Part shown: positions 22,031 to 33,064 of the stretch, piece by piece
Layout: each line of letters opens with the position of its first letter
How positions within the stretch are numbered: position 1 is the stretch's first letter
Assembly (NCBI GenBank): GCA_023014485.1
Contig: JAJOZX010003221.1
Location: 62,001 to 126,000, forward strand
Length of the DNA: 64,000 nt
Source: Bathynomus jamesi
Taxonomy: Eukaryota; Arthropoda; Malacostraca; Isopoda; Cirolanidae
Direction of reading: 5' to 3'
Made by a program: the position numbers and the translations under genes
The notes under the pieces: model-generated
Databases searched by the model: none
What the model saw: the letters and a program-made list of their open reading frames with translations, nothing else
Told to the model about the DNA's origin: nothing

Positions 22031-22769
22031 ATGAGGTGAGATGTGCAACACTGGCCTACAGGTTTTAACCTCGGCGTGATCTCCTCCTTTATGTTCGCTC
22101 TCTTCAGGATGTTCGGTATTTCTCCCGTATCCAGTGATCGTCTTCATATCCAATATAGGAGCTTAGCAATTTCATTCTTGCAGTTTTTGATTAGTGTGAC
22201 ATTCCATTTGTCCGGGTCTGCTGCCGAGTGTGTTTTTAGTTTCGCTATAGCTTGTGTGTTATCATCTGTTGTGAAGTCAAAGTCCTTTATACTTTCCCCT
22301 TATAATTCTTCTCCCAAGGACACCACGTTTCCATCGCATATTAGTTTATCAATTATGGGGATACTGAAAGATGATTCACACTGAGCTCTTAATATTTCAG
22401 CTAGATACTTCTTTTAGATCAGTGGTTAAAACATTGTTTTATTTCATTCTTCAAAGGCCCGATAGTCGCGTGATTTTTCATCTTCTTTGCAAAATTCCAG
22501 AAGTATTTTGAATTAACCTTTATCGCTTCTATAGCGTCATCTTTCTCTGTATGGTTTTCAATTAGACTATGTATGGCGCAGTCTATACTCTCTAGTTTAT
22601 CATTTAACAATTTTCTGATGTTGTTGTCTTTGCAGATTCTTAATTTTACAGTCACTTTTTCTCTTGCGGAACATTTACCTCTTTTTCTCTCAAACCTGCT
22701 TCTCTTTACTCTTTGTTGTTTACTTGGAACATGTTTTTCTACAAACAACAAAAACAAACAAAACATCAT
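22030..22769 (-). pseudogene. LINE fragment, endonuclease-RT linker
   Basis: The minus-strand frame 22769-22419 carries the linker typical of LINEs (EAIKVNSKYFWNFAKKM then IGPLKN). Shifted, degenerate sequence down to 22030 follows. Truncated at both ends; no catalytic motif remains. Confidence 0.6.
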
Positions 22770-22989
22770 TGCGGATCAATCACAATCCATAGCCACTTAA
22801 CCTAATATAAGTACAACCTTACGTATTATACACTGAACTTAATACAAAAATAAGGCCAACATAGCCACTTAACCTAACATACAACTACAATCTTATTATA
22901 ACACACTATGATGCATATATAATCTTTGCTACATTACAAAAATAAGGTATTGTAAACCAGCAGTTGTCTGAACCAAGACTGCCATATAG
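22770..22989. other. Spacer with a short imperfect duplication
   Basis: ATAGCCACTTAACCTAA occurs near 22790 and 22862, followed both times by ACAAAAATAAGG-type sequence. No gene. Confidence 0.5.
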
Positions 22990-22997
22990 GTGAGAGG

Positions 22998-23887
22998 CAG
23001 GGCCGGATCTAGAAGTTGCGAGGCCCTAGGCAGATCTAGAAATTGCGAGGCCCTAGGCCTATATATATGAAAATATGGACTTAATTATCGGTACTATACC
23101 AGCAATATTAGAATCCCGCATAGACAGAACTATGCCAGCACTTAAAAATTAAACCAAACCAAAATAATCACGCATGGAAATTGTATAAGAAATATAAATA
23201 AACCATACAAATAAGTATAAATTATAATATGAATCAAGATTTGTATCGAAAATATAAGACAATGATTTCTGAGATTTATATAATATTATAGGTAATGACT
23301 TTCCATAGTATACAAACGTTTTTCATATGTGATGTATAAGAGATGTTGACATTTCATTTTTTATAATAGTGAGCGATCGACTTATCAGACTAAATATTAA
23401 TGTTTTAATATTTGGTTCAGATGCTCCTTGAATATTACAGCAATGCTTTTCTACTTTTCTTCGAGATAAACTCTTCAATTAATTGAGAATAATCTAATGA
23501 ATTTGTTATATCGTTTTCTATTGATAACATAGCTAATGATTGCAATCTCGCTTGAGACATGGTGGAACGCAAATATGTTTTAATAAGTTTGAGACGCGAG
23601 AAACTTCTTTCAGCCGAAGCAACAGTAACTGGGATGGTTAATACTATTCGAAGTGCAACATAAACATTAGGATAAATCTCACTTAGTTGTTTTTGCACTA
23701 TATAAACAAGGGCATTTCCGAGATCTGTTTTCTCAGGTATAAACCTGCAAAGTACTTTAAGTTCTTCATAGAGTTCTAAATCATTAATATCACTTGAACA
23801 GAACGCGCAAAACGGCTTGAGCGAGGCCCCCTTTGGTGCGAGGCCCTAGGCGATCGCCTAGTTCGCCTATAGCTAAATCCGGGCCTG
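22998..23887 (-). mobile_element. Internally deleted hAT transposon with 8-bp TSD
   Basis: GTGAGAGG flanks both sides (22990-22997, 23888-23895). Ends are CAGGGCCGGATCTAG and the near complement CTAAATCCGGGCCTG. The 890-bp element keeps only the 3' end of a transposase gene plus GCGAGGCCCTAGGC repeats near both ends. Confidence 0.9.
23435..23698 (-). pseudogene. hAT transposase C-terminal dimerisation domain
   Basis: 87 residues with ASAERSFSRLKLIKTYLRST, the hallmark of the hAT C-terminal dimerisation region. The upstream catalytic part is missing, apart from short degenerate sequence to about 23800. It lies within the 890-bp TSD-bounded element, showing that this is a deletion derivative of an autonomous hAT. 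Confidence 0.85.
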
Positions 23888-23919
23888 GTGAGAGGTATGC
23901 ACTATCTGAAGACTAAAAA

Positions 23920-24581
23920 CTGCACAATAACACATTAGAGCTGTTTTGGGCCCTAGTAATGAAATTATATATATTTTTCCGGATTAACATTTGGCTGGTA
24001 GGTAGGTTACGCGTAGTAAACATAAAACTGGCATTGCACCATCTTGGTTCCCTACATGTTAAAAAAAAGTTGGGTAGAAATAACCACATATATTTCCAAA
24101 TAAAATATAAACAAAATAAATATAGAATAAAAATAACAACCCTCGTTTCTAACCAACTAGTGAAGTTGGGTTTCCCTAATTAACAAAAAGAAGAAAGAAA
24201 AAAGTTTCTGAGACAAAGAAAAACGGAGCTCTTTGTTAATCTTTGTTAAACTGCACAATAACACATTAGAGCTGTTTTGGGCCCTAGTAATGAAATTATA
24301 TATATTTTTCCGGATTAACATTTGGCTGGTAGGTAGGTTACGCGTAGTAAACATAAAACTGGCATTGCACCATCTTGGTTCCCTACATGTTAAAAAAAAG
24401 TTGGGTAGAAATAACCACATATATTTCCAAATAAAATATAAACAAAATAAATATAGAATAAAAATAACAACCCTCGTTTCTAACCAACTAGTGAAGTTGG
24501 GTTTCCCTAATTAACAAAAAGAAGAAAGAAAAAAGTTTCTGAGACAAAGAAAAACGGAGCTCTTTGTTAATCTTCGAAAAT
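23920..24581. repeat. 331-bp tandem duplication
   Basis: CTGCACAATAACACATTAG begins at 23920 and 24251. The two units are nearly identical over their whole length. Identical peptides read from both copies are artefacts of the repeat. Confidence 0.95.
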
Positions 24582-25535
24582 TTTGACTGCTGAATCAAGT
24601 GGGCTAGTTTTTTCATAAAAAATTCTCGTAGTTCCCCAACTAACCGGGAAACTTAAAGTCAACCTTTAAACCTCAATATTAACCACTGCAATTAAACTAA
24701 AACCCTGTTTAACTAAATAGTGGCCTACCAGAACTAGGTGTAAGTAATTTAATTAAAATACATAACTAAGGGGATCTTTTCCGTTTGACTGCCACCATTG
24801 AAACATAAGAGGTGAGTGCCCCCAGCCTTCTTTACTTAGCCTTATAAGGCTAACTAACGAAAATATCACGACCTAACCTAACCAATCGTTAGGTCAACTG
24901 TACGACCTTGACGATTGGTTAGGTTAGGTCGTGATATTTTTGTTAGTTAGCCTTATAAAGCTAACTAAAGAAGGCTGGAGTTTAATTATGTTTCAATGGC
25001 GGCAGTCAAACGGAAAAGATCCAACTAAGGTAAGAGATTAAAACTAGGTACCTAGAAGAAACTCGAACCGGACTACAACAGCCCTAATTAAATAATTAAA
25101 TGGCTGTTATAGCCCCTATTAAAACTTAAAGGCAATATAGCCCTAAATTAACTTGAGTAAAAACCTTCAAAACCTTAAACCTTTAAAAACAAAAACTTAA
25201 GGGCAATACAGCCCTAACCTAACTTAAACTGCAAAACCTAGGTCTGAGAAATAGCCCCTATAAATAAATAACTTAGCAGTATGCCAAATAATAATTTAAC
25301 AAATAAAATTCAAATCTGGAAACTAAATGAAACTTATGGATTAGTTAGAAACAGAAAGGGTAACGTTCAACTGGCAACTTCATTTTTGGTAAGTCTAAAT
25401 TAATTTTAATGAATTTAGTTTGACCATAGTTAGTAATCTGGCTGCCGACCAAATTTTAACCTTAAAACCACTGCAGCCTACAGTGAAAAAGTCTGTAGCT
25501 ATGTTGACAGTGTTTAAATGGGCCATTATTATTTC
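24100..25535 (-). repeat. Dispersed repeat R, copy A
   Basis: Its reverse complement matches 53745-54610: shared blocks include GGGAAACCCAACTTCACTAG, AGTTTCTTCTAGGTACCTAG, and the end CACTGTAGG.TGCAGTGGTTTT. It is interrupted by the fold-back MITE at 24772-25022. Coding content and class are unknown; an LTR or a long non-autonomous element is possible. Confidence 0.7.
24772..25022. mobile_element. Fold-back MITE, 251 bp, 8-bp TSD
   Basis: AACTAAGG flanks both sides (24764-24771, 25023-25030). Ends are GGATCTTTTCCGTTTGACTG and its complement. Nearly the whole element is two inverted arms meeting around 24893-24915, and the arms carry CCTAACCTAACC/GGTTAGGTTAGG. There is no ORF. The 8-bp target site suggests mobilisation by a hAT-type transposase. 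Confidence 0.9.
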
Positions 25536-26110
25536 TGTAATTACTGTGTCTATTTAAAGTAAACTTAGCCTTAATATTGCACCCAAATAAAAATAATCTC
25601 AATAAAAATAATTTTTCAATAAATTTTTCAATACTACATAGCATACGGAAAATATTATTATAAGCAACAGAGAGTTTATTCATAGTTTTTGTATAGTTCC
25701 ACCACAGATGGATGTATACAATGCACTACAGTAAGTTCTAAAAAGATAAGTTTTAACTTATTCTGAACACACACTAAATTTCCTTACTAGCATGTTACTC
25801 TGTACATACAGCTTTTTACGTTGCCTCTCAACTCAATATCAAGTTTATCTCGCAGCTCGTGAGTAATTTACATGACCAAAGTATTTACATGTGTCTTCGA
25901 CAGGTATTGTCTGACCATTCTTTTCAAAAGACCCACATGATACGTGTTTCAGTAGATTACACCTAAAAATCAAAATACAACTCTTTGCCCCATTAAGGTG
26001 GTCATTTTCTATATCATATTGTTCACATATCTCTATTAGTACTCTCAGCCCATGGAGTAACAGAAGAAATAGGTCATCAGCAGACATTAAATGATTACAT
26101 TTTTCCTTTC
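25536..26110 (-). pseudogene. LINE ORF2 fragment: RT palm to C-terminus
   Basis: The minus strand reads NHLMSADDLFLLL (YADD-type motif with Tyr replaced by Ser) at about 26100-26055 and NKLSVAYNNIFRMLC near 25683-25640. It is the same family as the LINE at 17480-20965. Stops and shifts occur between the blocks. The Gypsy element starting at 26150 follows immediately; another fragment of the same orientation is on its far side. Confidence 0.7.
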
Positions 26111-26149
26111 CAATGACACAGCCAGTCCGTGCAGTTTTTAGTTCATTGG

Positions 26150-26535
26150 TGAGGTGACGTGTGTGTGTATATATATGTATATAGTCTAAAAGTCACTAAA
26201 GGAGAAATATCACTAAATCTAAGCTGAATGGCAAGAGTAAGGCATAAACGAACCAACGCGGCTGTTCGTATTGTTTTGGGCTAGCCTAGAGATGTGTGGT
26301 GTTTCTAAGGTGACAAATGGGGTAGGAAGTTGTCCGTACTTAAGTATAATTAGGGGTAATGTCTATAGCTTCTAAATTGGTAATGTAAGACAGAGTTAGG
26401 TAGGCTGTTTGTGGGACACAGGAATCTAATGATAGGCTCCCAAAGGAATATTTAATTCAACGCACCGGTAAGTGCCTTTGATTGTTTGCTAGAACCTAAG
26501 TAACCTAACTGGGGTGTCTACCCCACGCTATCACA
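26150..26535 (+). repeat. 5' LTR of the 26-31 kb Gypsy element
   Basis: Shares CTAAGGTGACAAATGGGGTA, GGGGTAATGTCTATAGCTTC and AATTCAACGCAC with the 3' LTR. Begins TG and ends CA. Confidence 0.9.
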
Positions 26536-26771
26536 TTTGGCGACGAGGATGGGATTCAATTAAGCTCATTTGATTAAATTTGGCTCATTGGATTAAATTT
26601 GGCAAATTGGATTAAATTTTGTTCATTGGATTAAATTTGGGCTCATTGGATTTAATTTGGCTTATTGGGTTCAAGTTGTTGTTTGGAAAATTGGATGTAG
26701 CCTAGTGGGTCGTCTGATTGGGGTTGTTTGTGTGGGTAAGCTACCGTACTATAGCGTAGGTCCAGCCGGCC

Positions 26772-27120
26772 TAACTCTAAAACTAATTCCTACTCAGCCC
26801 TAACTCTAAAACTAATTCCTACTCAGCCCTAACTCTAAAACTAATACCGACTCAGCCCTAACTCTAAAACTAATTCCTACTCAGCCCTAACTCTAAAACT
26901 AATTCCTACTCAGCCCTAACTCTAAAACTAATTCCTACTCAGCCCTAACTCTAAAACTAATTCCTACTCAGCCCTAACTCTAAAACTAATTCCTACTCAG
27001 CCCTAACTCAAACTAATTCCTACTCAGCCCTAACTCTAAAACTAATTCTTACTCAACCCTAACTCTAATACTAATTCCTACTCAGCCATAACTCTAATAC
27101 AATTCACTATTCAGCCCTAA
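26772..27120. repeat. 29-bp satellite (CTAACTCTAAAACTAATTCC...) in the Gypsy leader
   Basis: About 12 head-to-tail units with a 29-bp period. Units are nearly identical in the centre; the last three are diverged. It lies between the primer-binding position and the gag start. There are no spacers, so it is not CRISPR-like. Confidence 0.95.
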
Positions 27121-27198
27121 CTGGGGAGTAACTAGATCAAATTTAAACCAAATCTAACCTACTTCACGTTATTTGGCCTAATTCGGTTTTGCTCTAGC

Positions 27199-28182
27199 AT
27201 GTCGGTGATTGGCCATATAAGCCCCTACGAAGACTCTGGGGAGGACTTCGAAGCTTATGCCAATAGGGTGAGGTTGTTTTTCGAGGCAAATTCCATTCCT
27301 GATGCTAAGTACCTACCTTTTTAACTATAATAGGCCCTAAAACGTTTGGTTTAGTTATGGACCTAGTTTCTCCTAAAGCACCGGAAACTTGCACCTATAA
27401 TGAATTGGTACAGGCCCTAACCGATCACTACAAACCCCGAATAGTTCTCATCTATGAACGTTTCAAATTTTATTCGAGATATCAGACTGGAAATGAAAGC
27501 ATTGCAGAGTTTGTTGCAGGAATAAAAAGCCATAGCCGTACGTGTAAATTTGGAGACAAATTAGATGAAGTGCTAAGAGACAGGTTTGTAATGGGTCTCA
27601 AAGAGGAGTCTACCCAGAGAGCCCTATTAGCCATACAGGACCTAACTTTTAGTTAGGCTGTAGAAATAGCTACGGCTAGAAAAACAGCTGCTAAAGATGT
27701 TAGAGCTTTTGGCAATCACAGTAGTAAAGCCCAACACGTAAATAGTTTTAAATCTTCTAGGCCTGGCAGACCTAATGAGCCTACTAGACAGGCAAATAAA
27801 AGGTATGAGGCGAATACTACTAAGCCTTCCAAGCCATGTACGGGGTGTGGAAAACACCACTGGAAGAAGGACTGCCCTTTTAAAGAAGCAGTTTGCCGAA
27901 ACTAGTAAAATAGGCCACATAGCTAAAGTGTGTTTTTCAAAGAAAACGAAGGGTGAAAATTCTAATTTTAACATTTCTAGTGTAAATCCTCAAAGGGGAA
28001 GTACTTCGAACATTGGGGTGGAGTACCTATTTTATGAGCAACAAAGTGGGAATAATACAGGCCCATATATTGTAGAGGTAGGCCTAAATGGAATTACAGT
28101 TCCTCTAGAACTAGATACAGGTGCTGCCCGAACTGTCATGTCCAAACAGTTTTTACAAAACTTTCAAAATACACCAAACTAA
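27199..28182 (+). pseudogene. Gypsy gag and aspartic protease, frameshifted
   Basis: Gag starts at ATG 27199 (MSVIGHISPYEDSGEDFEAY), is interrupted near 27322, and continues open at 27357-27656 with the capsid-like stretch ALTDHYKPRIVLIYERFKF. A nucleocapsid knuckle CTGCGKHHWKKDC is near 27839, and a second (KIGHIAKVC) lies in another frame. The protease shows LELDTGAA near 28115 and ends at 28182. Further protease sequence (GRDWI near 28330) is in a shifted frame. At least four lesions. Confidence 0.8.
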
Positions 28183-28391
28183 TGCATCTAAAACTATATT
28201 AAGAAATATGGGGACATACAAATACCTATTTGTGGAGAAGCATCCGTCACAGTTACACTCAACCAGAAAACTTTGTCTCATCCCTTAACCCTTTTAGTGG
28301 TGGATGAGCAAGGGCCTACTCTACTAGGCCGTGATTGGATTGATGCTTTGAAAATGCCGATTGACAAAATCTTGCCAAGGGTCAGGCAGAT

Positions 28392-30775
28392 GTGCATACA
28401 CTCTCATATCCATCTGACATAGACTCATTGTTAAGGGAGTTTTCTTCTGTTTTTGGGCCTGAAGTAGGCAACCTAAAAGGCCATCAGGTCTGCATAGAAG
28501 TAGATCCTAATGTAACTCCGAAATTTTGTAAGGCTCGTTCAATTGCGCATGCACTGCGGGAGAAGGTAGATTTAGAAATTGACAGGCTGCTAAAAGATAA
28601 AATTATCGAACCAGTCACACACGCTAAGTGGGCTGCCCCAGTAGTTCCTGTACTAAAACCGGACAAGTCCGTGCGGTTATGTGGGGATTACCGTTTAACA
28701 GCAAATAGAGCCGTCCTTCTAGATTGCTATCCTATACCCAAGCCTGATGAATTATTTAGCTCTCTTGCTGGGGGTAAATATTTCACAAAACTCGATATGT
28801 CCCAAGCCTATGCTCAACTAAGTTTAGATGAAAACTCTAAAGAATTAACTATCATAAATACGCACCGAGGCCTATATAAGTACAATAGGCTATGCTATGG
28901 AATAGCATCGGCTCCGGGTATTTTTCAGAGGACAATGGACCAAGTTCTAGGTCACATTCCAGGGGTACTTTGCTTTCTAGATGATGTCCTCATTTCAGGT
29001 TCGTCTAAAAAAGAACACCTAACTAGATTAACCACGGTTCTAAAAAGACTCCGGGATGCCGGACTTAAGCTAAAGAGAGAAAAGTGTTCATGGGTCACTA
29101 ACGAGGTTTCATATTTAGGGTTCCGCATAGATGCCTCAGGCATTCATCCAACGGTGGATAAACTAGAAGCAATAAAAAATGCACCACCTCCACAAAACAT
29201 CACACAGTTACAAGCTTATTTAGGTCTCCTAAACTTTTATAGGAAATTTTTGCCTAATGCATCGACTTTCCTTGAACCCCTAAATAAGCTATTACGATCT
29301 GGGGAACAGTGGAGATGGGAGAAAACTCAAAAGGAAGCATTTGAGGCTTCCAAGGACGTACTACTAAAGTCCACTCTCCTAGTGCATTATGATCCTAAAC
29401 TTCCTCTCGTAGTTTCAGCAGACAGCAGTTCTTATGGAATTGGGGCAGTGTTATCTCACCACATTGATGGTGTAGATAGGCCTATCTGTTTTGCTTCTAG
29501 AACACTAACTGAGACTGAAAGACGATATGCACAAGTGGAACGTGAAGCATTAGCCTTAGTATTTGCAGTAAAAAAATTTCATTTCTATCTATGGGGTCAT
29601 GAATTTAAATAATTACTGACCATAAGCCTCTTTTAGGTTTATTTTCACCTAATAAAAATATTCCAGTTATGGCCTCAGGTAGGATTCAACGATGGGCACT
29701 GATTCTACAAGCCTATAAATTTGACTTAGTACATCGGTCAGGTAAACTTCTAGGTACGGCTGATGCGCTAAGTAATCCAAATGATTGTGTACCTATACCT
29801 ACAGAATGGGTTCACTTGGTGGAGTTTTTGGAATCCACTCCAGTATCTGCGGTACAAATAGAGCAGTGGACAAAATCAGACCCTATTCTGTCTAGGGTCA
29901 TCCATTTCTGCTCAGTTGGTTGGCCTACTAAGGTTGAGAGTGAATTACAGCCTTTTTATCAACGTCAGTCTGGCCTCTCGATTCAAAATGGCTGTCTCTT
30001 ATGGGGCCACAGAGTGATATTCCAAATGAAGGCAGGTCGAATTTAGTGAAGGAACTTCACGCTGAACACATGGGCGCAAAAATGAAAGAGCTGGCGAGAG
30101 CTTATTTCTGGTGGCCTGGTTTAGATGGAGAACTCGAATCATTGGTTCGTTCCTGTCAAAGCTGCCTAGAGAACAGAGATCTCCCAAGGAAAAGTCCACT
30201 TCATCCTTGGGAATGGCCTACTATACCGTGGCATAGGATCCATGTTGACTATGCAGGTCCTATAAATAATACTTATTTCCTAGTCATTGTGGACGCCTAC
30301 TCTAAGTGGGTGGAAATTTTTCCAACCACTTCCACGACTTCGGGTGTTACTATTCGCTTACTCCGTTCGTTTTCGCTCGATGGGGTTTACCCGTAGTCCT
30401 GGTTTCCGACAATGGTACTTGTTTTACCAGTGAGGAATTTCGTTCTTTTGTCCACCTAAATGGCATTAGACATGTCCGGTCTAGTGTTTTCCACCCGTCT
30501 ACTAACGGTCTCGCGGAAAACATGGTCCGTACTTTCAAGTCGGCCTTGCGTCATTCTCGTGGGGAGGAAATGCAAGTGGTGTTGGATAAATTTTTGTTTA
30601 AATATCGAATAACACCTCACACCACGACGGGGGTGTCTCCTCTAAACTTATGATTGGCCGGGGAATTCGTTCAGTTTTCGATTTGTTACGTCCAAACGAA
30701 ACGTTACAACGAGTTTTACGCCATCAGGAAAAACAGTTGTACCACGACACTAAAAAGGGAGAGTTATAGAAGCGC
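28392..30775 (+). pseudogene. Gypsy pol: reverse transcriptase, RNase H, integrase, frameshifted
   Basis: The open RT/RNase H frame 28392-29612 has YNRLCYGIASAPGIFQRTMD and the catalytic FLDD (in place of YxDD) near 28976. The RNase H part has SADSSSYGIGAVLSH and EREALALVF. After a shift at 29612 the frame 29669-30046 ends the RNase H domain and starts the integrase linker. Frame 30001-30396 holds the zinc-binding and first-Asp regions (CQSCLENR, HVDYAGP). The second Asp (VSDNGTCF) and the Glu (NGLAEN) are in 30306-30653. At least three frameshifts; otherwise complete. Confidence 0.85.
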
Positions 30776-31087
30776 AACCTAATGATCCAGTTATGATTCG
30801 CAACTATGGGGCTGGACCAAAATGGGTTCCTGCAACTGTGCAGGAGAGAACGGGCCTGTTTCCTTCAAGTGCCAACTAGAAGATGGGTTCTATTAAACGC
30901 CATCAGGACCAGATATGGAACGTGAATTGCAGAATGACCGGAGTCTTCCGGAAGGAGAACCGATCCTCTGGAAAATGACTCAATTCGCCCGCTTATGCAG
31001 GTTGCACCTATTCCTACTACATCAACCCCGCTCCGCAGGTCGTCTAGGGTCTCTCACCCCTGACAGACTAAACTTGTAGGGGAGGAG

Positions 31088-31097
31088 TGAGGTGACG

Positions 31098-31128
<31 letters not shown>

Positions 31129-31538
31129 CAGTATATATATATATATATTCTAAAGTCACTAAAGGGAAAAATCACTAAAAGAAAGCTGAATGGCAACACG
31201 AAGGGATAAAGAGAGCAACGCGGGCTGTTCGTTGGTTTTTGGCTAGACTAGAGCATGGTTATTCATATCTGACTAAATCGTTGGTGCTAAGTTTAATTTG
31301 GTGATGTTTCTAAGGTGACAAATGGGGTAGAAAGTTGTCAGTAAATAATAATAGTTAGGGGTAATGTCTATAGCTTCTAAATTAGTAAAGTTAGTGTGTT
31401 TAGGTAGACTGCTTTGTGGGACTCAGGAAATCTAGGGTAGGCCCTAAGGAATATCTAATTCAACGCACTGGTAAGTGCCTTTGTTTGTTGTTTAGAAACC
31501 TAGTAACTTAGCGGGGTCACTGACTCCAAGCTATTACA
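31088..31538 (+). repeat. 3' LTR of the 26-31 kb Gypsy element
   Basis: Begins TGAGGTGACG after the purine tract and ends CTATTACA. Contains a (TA)n tract at 31099-31149 that is only a short TGTG/TATA stretch in the 5' LTR. Confidence 0.9.
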
Positions 31539-31554
31539 CAATAGTTAGTTTTAT

Positions 31555-31830
31555 GGCTACAACCCACTATTCATAACTTACGGGCTCGATAAACTTATCC
31601 AGCTGTGAGTGCCACATTATAGCTACACCTTCCTTCCTATTCTGTCTCCCCACAGTAATAACTTCACTATCATCATTGGGTAAGTTAGCTATTCCCCTGT
31701 AGTTAGGCTTAATAATGTTTAAATTTTTGCACTCTTGTTTTGGGAGCCAAGTTTCCTGAAAGTAAGAAACGTCATATGTAGATAAAAGTTTATTGATTTC
31801 ACTGTCAGTATTGACTTTGAGGCCTCTACA

Positions 31831-31832
<2 letters not shown>
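31555..31832 (-). pseudogene. LINE endonuclease fragment
   Basis: The minus strand reads an endonuclease N-terminus: CRGLK at the start, then QETWLPKQECKNLNI and EGVAIMWH. Same orientation as the LINE fragment at 25536-26110, but the two are not contiguous in the protein; the middle is missing. Ends in (TA)n at 31833-31900. Confidence 0.65.

Positions 31833-31900
<68 letters not shown>
31833..31900. repeat. (TA)n microsatellite
   Basis: 34 TA units. One of five TA tracts between 31.1 and 33.1 kb. Confidence 0.95.
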
Positions 31901-31902
<2 letters not shown>

Positions 31903-31903
31903 C

Positions 31904-32108
31904 AAAATAACTTCAAGAACCAGCTGGACAGATTCCTGTGCAAAGTCCCTGACCAGTCATACGTGGCTGGCTACAAGGGCAGGAGGAGCTCAGACAGCAA
32001 TTCCCTCCTTCACCAAATCCCGCAAATGGCGGGATGCTGCAGAGGGGTCGACCGTAGGTCGATCCTGAATCGTCGTTCGAACTCGCCTAAAGTATGCACC
32101 TAAAGTAA
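31904..32108 (+). pseudogene. 3' end of another LINE
   Basis: Reads NNFKNQLDRFLCKVPDQSY, then SNSLLHQIPQMAG, typical of the last residues of CR1/L2-like ORF2 proteins, followed by TAAAGTAAG and (TA)n. 5' truncated at the preceding (TA)n. Confidence 0.55.

Positions 32109-32145
<37 letters not shown>
32109..32145. repeat. (AT)n microsatellite
   Basis: About 18 AT units at the left edge of the inverted-repeat element. Confidence 0.95.
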
Positions 32146-32147
<2 letters not shown>

Positions 32148-32171
32148 GATCCTCTAAGATAACTTTTTATG

Positions 32172-32597
32172 GAATACTCGTACACAGAACTAATTTGCAT
32201 GGAACAAAGGACTCTTCTGAGATATTACATCCACTATAGTCCGAATAAGTGGTAAATCGCAGATACTGAAGTTTTTCTGTTTCGTGATGGAAGCCCAACG
32301 CGGGCAATGGGTCACTAGCAAAGAGGCCCCAAAATACAACTTCCTTCACCAGTTACCTGCTAAGCAGATAGGATCCAGCTTTGAGATAGGGTCTAGGGTT
32401 AAAACTAACCTAGATAGCTGCATTCATAATCACACTTTGCATCAGAAACTCGTTACATTCGCGTTGCTCGCGTTGGGCATCCATCACGAAAAGGAAAAAC
32501 TTCAGTATTTGTCATTCACCATTACTTATTCGAACAATAGTAGCTGTAATATCCCAAAAGAGTCCCTTATTCCATGCACATTAGTTATGTGTATTCC

Positions 32598-32598
<1 letters not shown>
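32172..32598. repeat. Fold-back element with about 120-bp arms between (TA)n tracts
   Basis: Left arm 32172-32311 and right arm about 32460-32598 are imperfect reverse complements, sharing GCGTTGGG..TCCATCACGAAA, AAAACTTCAGTAT and AGAGTCC(T/C)T. The spacer is about 150 bp. It is flanked by (AT)n on the left and (TA)n at 32603-32642 on the right. No ORF of its own. Confidence 0.8.
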
Positions 32599-32602
<4 letters not shown>

Positions 32603-32650
<48 letters not shown>

Positions 32651-32657
32651 CAGTGTG

Positions 32658-32688
<31 letters not shown>
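32603..32688. repeat. (TA)n / CACACACAG / (TA)n microsatellites
   Basis: Two TA tracts (32603-32642, 32662-32688) separated by a short CACACACAGTGTGTATG hairpin. Confidence 0.9.
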
Positions 32689-33052
32689 TAGGGGTGAAAC
32701 GGGTAGCTATTTTACCGGGTCTTGCGACATTATCATTAAATTTAAATTAAAACAACAGCCATTTTTGGAACATAATACTTTATTCTACTACGCGCACACA
32801 AAACCTAAGCATAATACTGAATGTTACACAATGCAAAATGCCAATACAGGTCATTTTTCACAATTTTACGCCATTTGTTTTATAAATAAAAAAATTATAA
32901 ACAAGAAATGGATATGTAGTATGTGGAGTATTTTCACGACTTTCGACGGCTTTTTACGACTGCTTTGAGTCGCGAAGAAAGTCCCGTCTACGTAGGTTTT
33001 TACTACCCGATTTTTTAGCAATTACCCTGGTCGGGTACCCGTTTCATCCCTA
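32689..33052. mobile_element. hAT-like MITE in (TA)n
   Basis: Ends TAGGGGTGAAACGGGTA (32689) and the complement of TAGGGATGAAACGGGTA (ending 33052), giving a 364-bp element. A target-site duplication cannot be read because both flanks are (TA)n. No coding sequence. Confidence 0.75.
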
Positions 33053-33064
33053 TATATATATATA

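Larger units (their letters stand above)
26150..31538 (+). mobile_element. Gypsy-type LTR retrotransposon, decayed
   Basis: LTRs at 26150-26535 and 31088-31538, both starting TGAGGTGACG and ending CTAT(C/T)ACA. The purine tract AGGGGAGGAG precedes the 3' LTR, and TTTGGCGACGAGG follows the 5' LTR at the primer-binding position. The 3' LTR is longer through (TA)n expansion and a 30-40 bp insertion. No target-site duplication was found. The gene order gag-protease-RT-RNase H-integrase is recognisable. Confidence 0.9.

Noticed and set aside
23959..24514. Two identical short proteins at 23959-24183 and 24233-24514
   Set aside because: They come from a 331-bp tandem duplication in non-coding sequence and have no recognisable domain; the minus-strand frame is equally open.
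24860..24935. Interstitial telomere from CCTAACCTAACC
   Set aside because: There are only two to three units in inverted arms of a MITE, not a telomeric array.
26772..27120. CRISPR-like array of 29-bp repeats
   Set aside because: The units are directly adjacent without spacers, and the region is the leader of a eukaryotic LTR retrotransposon.
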